DNA of 40,837 nucleotides from a virus, in the IMG/VR virus record IMGVR_UViG_3300035198_000095, positions 1 to 40,837 of that record; one strand, written 5' to 3'. Positions 6,676 through 14,100 of this stretch are shown one piece after another. Under the pieces are notes generated by a model that saw nothing but the letters and a program-made list of their open reading frames with translations, ran no database searches and was not told the origin of the DNA. Positions within the stretch are counted from its first letter, which is position 1. The number at the start of each line of letters is the position of its first letter. The position numbers were made by a program, and so were the translations under genes.

Positions 6676-6958
6676 ATTTTCTCCAGAACCAGACCTCTAA
6701 TTGGGCTTGGTTAGGTAATTCTTCTCTAAATTTTTTTAACTTTATTGCGTCTGTAAAATTTACTCTTGCTTTTCCCGATTTAACTTGGATAAATAGAAAG
6801 ATAGGCTCATCTTGGCAAGGCATTCCTGTCTTTTTCCAAGCACAAATATCCGCACATCCGTGGCTTCCGCGGCTGGATAAACAACCGTAATTATATGTGC
6901 GGAGATAATCCATTGTCTTACGCTCGTAATAATATCCGATTTTATAAGGGGTAGTCAT
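6632..6958 (-). CDS. Holliday-junction-resolvase-like PD-(D/E)XK nuclease
   Basis: 108 residues. The pattern is YYYERKTMDYL (N-terminal Glu), SSRGSHGCADICAW (Gly-Ser-x-Gly...Asp) and FLFIQVKSGKA (the last with Gln-x-Lys). This is the layout of archaeal-type Hjc resolvases and related small nucleases. It would cleave branched DNA during replication or before packaging. The C-terminal part overlaps the next nuclease gene by 44 bases. There is no clear ribosome site. Confidence 0.65.
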   Translation of the reverse strand: MTTPYKIGYYYERKTMDYLRTYNYGCLSSRGSHGCADICAWKKTGMPCQDEPIFLFIQVKSGKARVNFTDAIKLKKFREELPNQAQLEVWFWRKYAKVPERFVIKNER

Positions 6959-7295
6959 TTATCTTTTCTTCTAACCTTTCCACACTTTCAGGCTCATCTT
7001 TAAGAACTTCCTTACAATGCTTTAGCCACTCTAATTGAGCCCAATTTTCCCAGTTAATACGAGAAGTTTTTTCCCAAAACGCTATAACTTCAGGTCTTTT
7101 CTTTAAAAACTCTTCTTTATCATAAGAGTGCTCATAAGCTTCAATAAGCTGAGATTTAACAGGTAAGGGCTGATAAGCGTAACTATCCAAAGTTTCTATT
7201 GTCCAGCGGGCGCATTCTTTCTCAAATTCACTTAAAGTAAGCTCTTTACACTCAAGTTTTTTAACAAGTTTTTTAAATAAATCTTGGCTTTCCAT
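6942..7295 (-). CDS. Hypothetical protein
   Basis: 117 residues, helical, Trp- and Glu-rich. No motif recognised. It overlaps the resolvase-like gene by 17 bases. The region before its ATG has no clear Shine-Dalgarno sequence. Confidence 0.6.
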   Translation of the reverse strand: MESQDLFKKLVKKLECKELTLSEFEKECARWTIETLDSYAYQPLPVKSQLIEAYEHSYDKEEFLKKRPEVIAFWEKTSRINWENWAQLEWLKHCKEVLKDEPESVERLEEKINDYPL

Positions 7296-7306
7296 TTTGC
7301 TTAGAA

Positions 7307-8092
7307 CTATTTAAAATAATTAGGATAATGCTTTACCACCGTAAAGATGTTCCAATTCGGGAACTTTACTTTACACTCCTTATAAGTCTGCATAATTGCA
7401 TACTTAACTTTTTCTACATCATTATTGGAGAGTTCCAAAAGTTCCCTGATACCCTTACGCATTTCAGTATAATGGCTCTTGCCTAAATTCTCCCTGCTCC
7501 AGTGTTTTAATTCAATATACATATCTTGAAGTTCTTTATATTGCGCGAGGGTGATTTTTTTAACTTCTTCTATTTCCGCTTGTTTACGGTAAGGTCGGCA
7601 GGTAAGCGCAAATCTTTGGTCTTTGGAGATAATCTTTAAAATTGTAAGGTTCTTCTGCATCCGCCACCAATCGCAGATACCCCATTCATCAGTAATTTCT
7701 TTAACAGGGATTTCTGGCTTTGGAGTTGTAAAGTCAATATATTTATTAACCAGTTTATGCCAGGAGATGTTCTTACCTTCAGGAACGGTTGCCCACATCT
7801 GCTTTAAGGTGGGGAATTTCTCTCTAAAAGCAATACAGCGCTCTAATTCACGGGAGGAAATTTTTACTTCTTCTGAGATACGTGACAAATCCAATGTCAC
7901 GCGTGTCGCTAATTCCGTCACGCGTGTCGCTAAATCTTTTAGTTCCTCTTTTGCCTTTACCAATCTATCTCCAATTTCCCACTTCATCTCAATTATATCA
8001 GAGCGAACCTTATAAACGCCCTCAGTGAGAATAGACTTTAAATCGTCAACTAACGCTTTATACCAGTCTTGAGTTTGAAGTTCTTGAGCCAT
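7307..8092 (-). CDS. Helical protein, N-terminus like DUF1016
   Basis: 261 residues. The first third (SDIIEMKWEIGDRLVKAKEEL, then ISSRELERCIAFREKFP) resembles the N-terminal domain of YhcG/DUF1016 proteins, which accompany nucleases; the nuclease part is missing. Residues about 53-66 contain the repeat LATRVTELATRVT, encoded by a pair of the 21-bp palindromic repeats also found at 17.9 and 33.5 kb, so this stretch may be a tolerated DNA element rather than a functional segment. No clear ribosome site. Confidence 0.5.
   Translation of the reverse strand: MAQELQTQDWYKALVDDLKSILTEGVYKVRSDIIEMKWEIGDRLVKAKEELKDLATRVTELATRVTLDLSRISEEVKISSRELERCIAFREKFPTLKQMWATVPEGKNISWHKLVNKYIDFTTPKPEIPVKEITDEWGICDWWRMQKNLTILKIISKDQRFALTCRPYRKQAEIEEVKKITLAQYKELQDMYIELKHWSRENLGKSHYTEMRKGIRELLELSNNDVEKVKYAIMQTYKECKVKFPNWNIFTVVKHYPNYFK
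7896..7934. repeat. Paired 21-bp palindromic repeat, locus 1 (in-gene)
   Basis: Two units of AGCGACACGCGTGACGGA(A/T)TT (minus strand), 21 bp apart, inside the gene at 7307-8092. Each unit centres on an imperfect palindrome CGaCACGCGTGaCG. Related pairs lie at 17928-17968 and 33543-33581. Confidence 0.8.
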
Positions 8093-8096
8093 TTTT

Positions 8097-8399
8097 TTAA
8101 GGGTTTAAATAAATAACCTTCTTCATCTGCCCTCTTACATTCTGGTCTGATATAGTCACAGTTGCGGATTTACCTACCCAATCTGTTGTCTCATCTCCAT
8201 AAACTTTGGCTAACGCATTCAAAGAAGTTTGATTTAAGGTTAAAAGTTTTGCTTTTCCTGAAGGAAGCTGAACCTTAAACTGAATTCTTGCCTTTCCCTC
8301 AAATTCCCGTGTAGTTCCCCCATCTAAAAAGATAATCTGCTCTCCACTCTGGACATCTACTCCTGCAACTACATAATTACTAAATTCGGAAACTCTCAT
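8097..8399 (-). CDS. OB-fold-like phage protein, possible ssDNA-binding
   Basis: 100 residues, beta-rich. A VSEFSNYVVAGVDVQ start and a C-terminal half with TLNQTSLNALAKVYGDETTDWVGKSATVTI resemble small phage OB-like proteins found next to recombination genes. A single-strand binding or recombination-mediator role fits the neighbours (nucleases, DUF1016-like protein) but is inferred. Good GGAGGTGA site. Confidence 0.5.
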   Translation of the reverse strand: MRVSEFSNYVVAGVDVQSGEQIIFLDGGTTREFEGKARIQFKVQLPSGKAKLLTLNQTSLNALAKVYGDETTDWVGKSATVTISDQNVRGQMKKVIYLNP

Positions 8400-8410
8400 T
8401 GTTCACCTCC

Positions 8411-8644
8411 TTATTTTCTAAATAACACCTCTTTTAGTGTTCTCAACGCATCTGCATATTCTTTGGCGCTAACCTGTGCGCTCCTATTCCAAAAGCCTTG
8501 AGATAATTCTTCGCACTTGGCTTTATCTTCAAAGACAAACCAATAAATTTTACTATTATTTTCAGATTTAAGCCCGATGAATTTACAACCTGTGGCATAA
8601 AGGAATGCGGCTTCGGGAAGGTCTTTAGTTTGGAAGGTGTTCAT
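8411..8644 (-). CDS. DUF5659-like small protein
   Basis: 77 residues. The start (FQTKDLPEAAFLYATGCKFIGL) followed by an aromatic strand (IYWFVFED) and an Ala-rich end helix fits the DUF5659 family of phage proteins. Function unknown. The A/T-rich leader contains no Shine-Dalgarno site. Confidence 0.65.
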   Translation of the reverse strand: MNTFQTKDLPEAAFLYATGCKFIGLKSENNSKIYWFVFEDKAKCEELSQGFWNRSAQVSAKEYADALRTLKEVLFRK

Positions 8645-8659
8645 ATTTTTTATTTTAAT

Positions 8660-8764
8660 TTATTTTAAAATTCTTCTTGCTCGTATAATGTGGATATTTG
8701 CAAGTTCTTTCATTAAATTCAATTTTTCGTCGGAGATTTTTATGTGGTAATCTTTATTCTTCAT
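8660..8764 (-). CDS. 34-residue protein, possible ribbon-helix-helix fragment
   Basis: ATG at 8764; the product starts KNKDYHIKISDEKLNLMKELA and ends in a basic helix (HIIRARRILK). The short strand followed by a helix resembles an Arc-type ribbon-helix-helix, though truncated. No clear ribosome site. A TTGACA at about 8838 has a poor -10 (TAAATA, 16 bp). Coding status is uncertain. Confidence 0.4.
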   Translation of the reverse strand: MKNKDYHIKISDEKLNLMKELANIHIIRARRILK

Positions 8765-8839
8765 TCTAAAGATAGAATTAGGTTATCTCAAATTTTTGAA
8801 AGAGCAATAGATTTTTATTTACCATTTTTTCTTGATTTG

Positions 8840-9106
8840 TCAAGAACTTTTCTTTCCGCTGCTTTCTAAATAATCCTGAGCCCTTTTATAACTTTCTTTT
8901 GTATAAATTTGCAAAAAAGGTTTCCCTTTGGGATTTCCTTTCACCAAGACATAATTTCCAACTTCTAAAAGAACTTTATCTTCTAAAAATTCCAGCAATT
9001 CTTTTCTGGCTTTTTGACGAATGGACTTAGCATAAGGTTTAGCTTTAGTAAAAGCACAAGAGATTAACTCCAAGAGCTTAGCTTCTTTAACAATTGAATT
9101 GTTCAA
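8840..9106 (-). CDS. Small basic protein, unknown
   Basis: 88 residues from a TTG start with an AAAAGGAAAA site. The first half is a Lys/Ala-rich helix, the second a beta segment (VGNYVLVKGNPKGKPFLQIYTKESY). No family recognised. It is the first gene after the structured RNA at 9225-9525. The leader contains short GTAAA-type tandem repeats (about 9125-9165). Confidence 0.55.
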   Translation of the reverse strand: MNNSIVKEAKLLELISCAFTKAKPYAKSIRQKARKELLEFLEDKVLLEVGNYVLVKGNPKGKPFLQIYTKESYKRAQDYLESSGKKSS

Positions 9107-9224
9107 TTTTCCTTTTATTTTTCTTTAAGTTACATTACTTTACTTACTTTACTTTACGTTAGTTACTTATAGTAAAGCAAAGCGTGTAAGGGTTTTTAAG
9201 AGAAATTCTCTTAGAGACCCTTTT

Positions 9225-9248
9225 AAAAACTTTAGCTGTATGCTAAAG
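9225..9248 (-). terminator. Rho-independent terminator of the structured RNA
   Basis: Minus strand: CTTTAGC-ATACA-GCTAAAG (7-bp stem, 5-nt loop) followed by five U. A second, longer hairpin follows at about 9187-9222. Confidence 0.8.
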
Positions 9249-9400
9249 AAAGAAACTTGCTTTTATCCGTCGCTTGATTATTTTATGTGGGAAGCCACGC
9301 CACATTACCTAAGACGGTTTATTCCCCGACACATCAGGGAGAGTCGCTTTGAAAACTAAGAAGCTATACAAAGCAAGCAGAGCTCAGGAACGTTTCTTTT

Positions 9401-9508
9401 TTAAAAGAAAAAGGCGAAACTCTCAAACCGAATACTGCCAATCGGTCTGAAGGCTTGCGCCTTCAATTTCGCCTTTAATCTATTACAGTATTCTATTTGA
9501 GAGTTCAT
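9401..9508 (-). CDS. Doubtful 35-residue leader ORF inside the structured RNA
   Basis: An ATG at 9508 follows AAGGAG by 7 nt and opens a 35-codon frame ending at TAA 9401-9403. Its sequence is constrained by the pairing arms of the pseudoknot and has a low-complexity end, so base pairing rather than coding may explain it. If it is translated, ribosomes would melt the pseudoknot, as in an attenuator. Confidence 0.25.
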   Translation of the reverse strand: MNSQIEYCNRLKAKLKAQAFRPIGSIRFESFAFFF

Positions 9509-9531
9509 TTCTATCTCCTTTTTCTAAATAA

Positions 9532-9560
9532 AGTATAAGCACAAAATTCTTATTTGTCAA
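9532..9560 (-). promoter_or_regulatory. Sigma-70-type promoter TTGACA-17-TATACT
   Basis: Perfect -35 (9555-9560), 17-bp spacer and TATACT (9532-9537) on the minus strand; predicted start about 9525. It overlaps the end of the Cys-rich peptide region and drives the structured RNA. Confidence 0.85.
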
Positions 9561-9568
9561 GTCTTTTT

Positions 9569-9736
9569 TTATTGGCAGACCGTGCAATAAGACCTACACC
9601 AATCCCAGCCCCAACCAAGATGTGTACAGTGAGAATAGCATTGCATATCTACGTGACAGTTCCAGAAATAATAAGCATAACAAATTCCTGTAAGTAAGAG
9701 ACAAAACAAGAAACTTATGAGCAGAACTTTCTTCAT
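9569..9736 (-). CDS. Secreted cysteine-rich peptide, 55 residues
   Basis: Start at 9736 (GGAGG, 5 nt), overlapping the stop of the ATP-grasp gene as ATGA. It begins MKK and a hydrophobic segment of about 16 residues ending near CYA, like a signal peptide or membrane anchor. The mature part of about 34 residues has six Cys in the order C-x5-C-x3-C-x9-C-x3-C-x2-C. The CxxxC-x9-CxxxC part matches the spacing of disulfide-linked helical hairpins. Aromatic and His residues are abundant. The target is unknown; tight coupling to the ATP-grasp gene suggests a shared function. Confidence 0.65.
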   Translation of the reverse strand: MKKVLLISFLFCLLLTGICYAYYFWNCHVDMQCYSHCTHLGWGWDWCRSYCTVCQ

Positions 9737-10986
9737 ACTAACCTCCATTTTAAGAGTTGCTGGTAATCCTTCTCCGCTTTTTTCCCGCAATCGGTTCTAA
9801 CTTGTAAATCATTTATCCCGAACTTCTCCACCCGATTTAAGAGATAATAAACTCTTTCTGAGGCGTCAAGAATATTATAACCTGAAGCAGTGATTATTGC
9901 TAATGCGTAATCCGTATCCGCACAGACTAAATTCCCTTCTTTATCAATCATCATATCTAATGGATGAATGTGATTAAAGTTTTTGATATTTTGAATTAAC
10001 CTATGAGGGATTTTCTTATTCTCTGGAACAAGACAGCGAACTGAGGCAGAAAAGGAAGTAGTATTTGTCCTTACTTTTTTAAGTTGTCCACGAGCGCAAT
10101 CAGAGATTATTTTACCAATATCATCTTCAACTAATTCAAGCATTGTATAGATGGCATCGATTCCAAAACGACTTGTGTACTCCAATCCAAAGGGCGTTCC
10201 ATTAAAATATATACAATTAATATCAAGCAAACCCATATAACCAGAGGTTCTTAAGAAAGGAGTTAATTTTTCTAAGGTCTTCTTAAAGATGGGGGTTTCT
10301 CTCTGTAGAGGCAAGACTTTGACTACATCGAGCATACAGCCTGTATTTTGCCCATAATCATCGTTCATAAAGCGCTTACGCTCAAGTGTAAGATTTGCCC
10401 ACCCATCTACCCAGTCCTGACCATTAAAGAGCCCTTCAGAAGAACATTCTATTCCTTCAATATAACTCTGGAGTTCAAATTCTATCTTTTTATGCATCTG
10501 CTTGCTTATTCCTTTTAAGAATTGAAGCATATCCAGCCAATTAGAAGAGACATAAGTTAAAGCGGTGGACATATTGCCTGAGGGCTTAAATACGAACTTT
10601 CCCTGCGTTTTTTCTACATAAGCAATTGCTTCTTTAAAAGATGTGAAGCTTACAGTCTTGGGAATCTTGATACCTGCGGTCTGCATTACAGAAGAACCGT
10701 ATACACGGTCTAATTCCAAAGAATCGGCTAATAGAGAGCCTCCAAAGACCAAATAACCCGCATTTTTAAGCTGGGTGGCTAATCTTCCTGAGCCAACCAT
10801 ATCAAAGCAAATGATTGCGTCTTTAGAGAGTTCTTTTCTCCAGTCATCGGTCTTCTCAATAAGTCCATCTCCGCAATGCTTTTTCTTGGGGTTTTGGATA
10901 TAGAAAAAGACCTCATTGCCTTCTTGATAAACTTTCATTGCCAGCGAAAGTGTATCTGCGTCCTTAGAAATCCATAAAAATTTCAT
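9733..10986 (-). CDS. ATP-grasp enzyme, PurD-like
   Basis: 417 residues. The N-terminal domain resembles the Rossmann-type domain of GARS/PurD (CFDMVGSGRLATQLKNAGYLVFGGS...LELDRVYGSSVMQTAGIKIPKT). The ATP-grasp part shows KFVFKPSG (near residue 130), a conserved acidic stretch (FELQSYIEGIECSSEG) and a late LDINCIYF...GLEYTSRFG metal/ATP site. Such enzymes join a carboxylate to an amine using ATP. Distant PurD homologues are known in phages without a defined role. Coupled to a Cys-rich peptide gene, so peptide modification is conceivable but not shown. No Shine-Dalgarno site is seen. Confidence 0.7.
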   Translation of the reverse strand: MKFLWISKDADTLSLAMKVYQEGNEVFFYIQNPKKKHCGDGLIEKTDDWRKELSKDAIICFDMVGSGRLATQLKNAGYLVFGGSLLADSLELDRVYGSSVMQTAGIKIPKTVSFTSFKEAIAYVEKTQGKFVFKPSGNMSTALTYVSSNWLDMLQFLKGISKQMHKKIEFELQSYIEGIECSSEGLFNGQDWVDGWANLTLERKRFMNDDYGQNTGCMLDVVKVLPLQRETPIFKKTLEKLTPFLRTSGYMGLLDINCIYFNGTPFGLEYTSRFGIDAIYTMLELVEDDIGKIISDCARGQLKKVRTNTTSFSASVRCLVPENKKIPHRLIQNIKNFNHIHPLDMMIDKEGNLVCADTDYALAIITASGYNILDASERVYYLLNRVEKFGINDLQVRTDCGKKAEKDYQQLLKWRLV

Positions 10987-11001
10987 ATTAGTATAAAAGA
11001 A

Positions 11002-11013
11002 GATGGTATAATA
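11002..11013 (+). promoter_or_regulatory. Plus-strand extended -10 promoter GATGGTATAATA
   Basis: The same 12-mer that precedes minus-strand early genes, here on the plus strand. TATAAT ends at 11012 and the ATG begins at 11019, so the predicted +1 falls on or next to the start codon. Confidence 0.65.
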
Positions 11014-11018
11014 ATATT

Positions 11019-11171
11019 ATGATTAGATATATTTGTCCTGTTTGTAACGCTAATTATAGTTTTGAAAGATTTCTGGATGAACCCAGATGTTCTTGTGGTT
11101 TTCCTCTTTTTATTCATCCAAAACAAAAACAAATTAAAACTAAAAAAAAATTAAAACTTAACTTCAGGTAA
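11019..11171 (+). CDS. 50-residue zinc-ribbon protein, leaderless, only plus-strand gene
   Basis: ATG at 11019, stop TAA at 11169-11171. The product has CPVC (residues 6-9) and CSC (24-26), a four-Cys zinc-ribbon set, then a Lys/Gln-rich basic tail. There is no ribosome site, but an extended -10 box ends six bases before the ATG, as expected for a leaderless mRNA. It converges with and overlaps the 3' end of the 1,433-residue gene by 21 bases. A small nucleic-acid-binding or transcription factor is plausible. It is the only gene I see on this strand. Confidence 0.6.
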   Translation: MIRYICPVCNANYSFERFLDEPRCSCGFPLFIHPKQKQIKTKKKLKLNFR

Positions 11172-14100
11172 ATCCAAATCTATTCCTAAATCTTCCGCTT
11201 TTTCTTTTTTAAACATTTTAAACGCCACACCCCCAGGAATTAGAAGAGCTCTTTGTCTTAAAACTTCATTCCAATATCTTTTCATATTCTTTTCATCATT
11301 GCTTAGGTATGCGCCAAAAAGATTGGATAAATTTATTATTAATTCATAAGGATAACTTGCTCCAATACGGAAGAATTCACCGATAACCTGCATAGGATAA
11401 CTTCTTTTTATATATTCACGAGTTTTTTCATCAAATAATGCTCCCCCTGTAACTAAGACAGATAAAACTAATAAATAAGATAATAATCCTAATCTATCTA
11501 TTGGTCTGATTCTATTTCCTAAAGTATCTTTACCTTCTACAGCCCGATATATCAACTCAGGCATAAATCCAGTTGCATAATAAACAGGCCAGGTCTTAAA
11601 CCACATCAACGCTTGAGTAGGAGTCTTCTGAGTCATAGCCATTGCAAATTCTTTTAAATAAGGATATTGCCCAACATAGGTAAAGTAATCTGCTCTGTAT
11701 AAATCGTCCCAGATTATTCCTGCTTTTGTGGCTTTATTAATTCCATCTATAATTTGCTGAGTCCCTCTTAAACTTGGACTTAAAAATGGCTTAATTTTAT
11801 TTCTAAATTCTGGATTTGTCTTATACCAATTAAGTATTCCAGCCAAAAAGTTTGTAGAAGTTGTGAGCCAATCCGCAGCTTGGTAAGCACCCATACTTAA
11901 ATTTGCTAAATTCTCAATAAAGGTTAAATTTTGTGGTTTTAAAGTTTCAAATGGATAACGTCCTTGTAAAACTCTACTATTATTTAATAGTTCTTTTGCT
12001 TCTTTAAATCTTAAAGAGGTAAGAGCACTTACAGTTGTATCTACGCCTGCTAATCCTACACCGTGAGTAATTTGTAAGAAGTTTAATCCCGCCAAAGGAA
12101 TATTAAATCCTATTGCCCCTAAATGAATTAATCTTCCAAAAAGTCTATTTATAGTTGCAGCGGGATTTCTTCCTAAGTCAATTCCTACGGTTTTAGCCAA
12201 TTTAGTTATAGGTTCAATTGTATTATTTATAGTAATATCTATTTCAGCAGGACGGTTTAAGATTTGATGTCTTAACCACCGTTCTATCCACGCTTGAGAT
12301 TCAGGTGGTAAAGTTCTTTTTCTTTTATAGATTTTATCTAATGCATCCATAAGATATGGATAACCACTTTCAGCGTAAATAGTAGCTAAAATTAAACGAT
12401 TAGGGTCAGTTTCATAAATACTTTCTATAGGAGCTAACCCCTTTTTTGCCCTTTCTTCATTTATCCAATTTCGTATTACTTCTGGGTCTTCTATTGTCCT
12501 TTCATAAATCATCGGAATCATCGTTCTTTTTGTAGGAGCAAATCTTATAACATTTAAAACTTCTGGGGGAATATCTCCGATAATTCCATCTCCTCTAATC
12601 TTTCTTAATCCATCTAAATAAGAACGGGCAATATTATTTAATCTTCTATGCAGATAATTCTCTACCTTCTCAATAGGTTTCATCCCCAATCTTTGCCGAA
12701 CCTCATTTATTGCTGTATGCATCTCTTGCGCTAAATTTTTCCACCAGATGACAAAAGGTTGCCACTGGGCAGGAGCAATTTCTCGTCCTTCAAGAACTCT
12801 TTGTAATTTAGGAAAATCTCCTTCTGGAATAGTATCCTGTCCCCAAACTAATGAGACTATTCTATGGAATTGATTTCTTCTTTCATCTCCTAAGAATTTT
12901 TTAAACATCAAGGCATCTGACATCCAGCGGGCTATTTCAGGAACTTTTAAATGTCTGGACAGAACTATATATTGAGAAGTAATATAGTCATAAAGTTTTG
13001 GCTTAGGCATTTTTCTTATTGCCTCAGCCATCTCTTCTGGTGAAAGGATTTCCTCAGGAGGACCTAAAGGATTTAAACTTTCTTTTAAAATTCTTTCATT
13101 TTCTTTAAATTCTTCTACATCTTTAGAATTCTCTAAAGCGATAGTTTTGTTAGTTTTATCTATTCTTAATCTTTTTAAAGCTTTTTCTGTCAAACTAAAT
13201 GGTCTTATATCAAAAGGTCTTTGTATGAATTCTCTGAATTTAAATCTTAAAATGTCGGAAACATTCCTTAAAATAGGTTGAAGTTGTTCTCCAAATTTTG
13301 AGCGTAAAGCAACTCCAGAATGCATTTGAAGATTTCTTAATAATCTTCTTGATTTCTCAATCGCAATAGGTTCTTGTTTAGAAAGTTCATTAAGTCCTAT
13401 AGTTTTTAGTCTTTCTACTTCTTGTCTTGAAATATTCAATTCTTGAGCAATTCTTACAGTTGAATAAGCAACTCTTTCTGGAGTAAAACCAAACGTCATT
13501 CTTATTACCTTTTGAACCTGAGGTTCTAATTGAGTAACAAAATCTTCCAATTGAGATTTAATTACATTCTCAGCAATAATATCAGGTTCAGTTCTTGGGT
13601 CTTGAATTAAATCTTGTAAGACCGTTTCCTCAGAACCTGCTACTGGCTCATAAAGACTTAAAGTTTGTTTTGCTCGCAAGACATTATTTAGAGTTTTCTT
13701 GGTCATTCCTATACTTTTAAGAATTCCAGCTTCTTCTTCAGGAGTTGGTTCTCTTCCTAATCTGGCTCTTAAACCTTCCATTGCTTGATTATATTTAGAT
13801 AAATCCTCTAATGCAGGACGTGGAATTTTTATGGGAGCTTTTAATTCTTGGACAATTGTTGAAATCTGAGGGGAGATAGAACCAATTAAATAAGTTTGTA
13901 GACTTCCTTTATCTGGAGACCAATTACCAACTTTTTCTACCATTCTTTTTGCAATTTCAGAAACTACGTCTGCTCTAAGTTCAGTTGGAATGTGATACAT
14001 TTTTGCAGCAATATTTGCAATATTATCTACTTGTTCTTTTAATACTTCTTCTCTTTTTGTTCCCACAAAAGGTTCTGTTAATTTTACTTCTGTAGGTTTA

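Larger units (their letters stand above)
9225..9525 (-). ncRNA. Structured RNA of about 300 nt with pseudoknot, unknown class
   Basis: It has its own promoter and terminator. An 18-position helix pairs CTCTCAAATAGAATACTG (9486-9503) with CAGTATTCGGTTTGAGAG (9420-9437), with one mismatch. Its loop carries a GAAGGC-GCAA-GCCTTC tetraloop hairpin and GGCGAAA (467-473 of 9,000), which can pair with TTTCGCC directly after the helix (9413-9419): an H-type pseudoknot. A 3' domain is closed by AAAGAAA/TTTCTTT and CTTGCTTT/AAAGCAAG (9370-9399 with 9249-9263) and holds three hairpins (CCCTGA/TCGGGG, CCGTC/GACGG, ATGTGG/CCACAT). It does not look like tmRNA, RNase P, 6S RNA or a group I intron. Confidence 0.7.
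9107..9568. other. Intergenic region holding a structured RNA
   Basis: About 460 bases without a normal gene. It contains a promoter (9532-9560), a structured RNA (9225-9525), a terminator (9225-9248), a second long hairpin (AAGGGT...ACCCTT with a perfect AAGAGAAT palindrome, about 9187-9222), and a run of GTAAA-like repeats. Confidence 0.8.

Noticed and set aside
7623-8015. Plus-strand ORF of 130 codons
   Set aside because: Antisense of the helical gene at 7307-8092; no start signals.
9225-9525. Structured RNA as tmRNA or group I intron
   Set aside because: No tRNA-like ends or tag frame, and no P4/P7 core (CCGAGCC, GACTA/TAGTC) as in the capsid introns.
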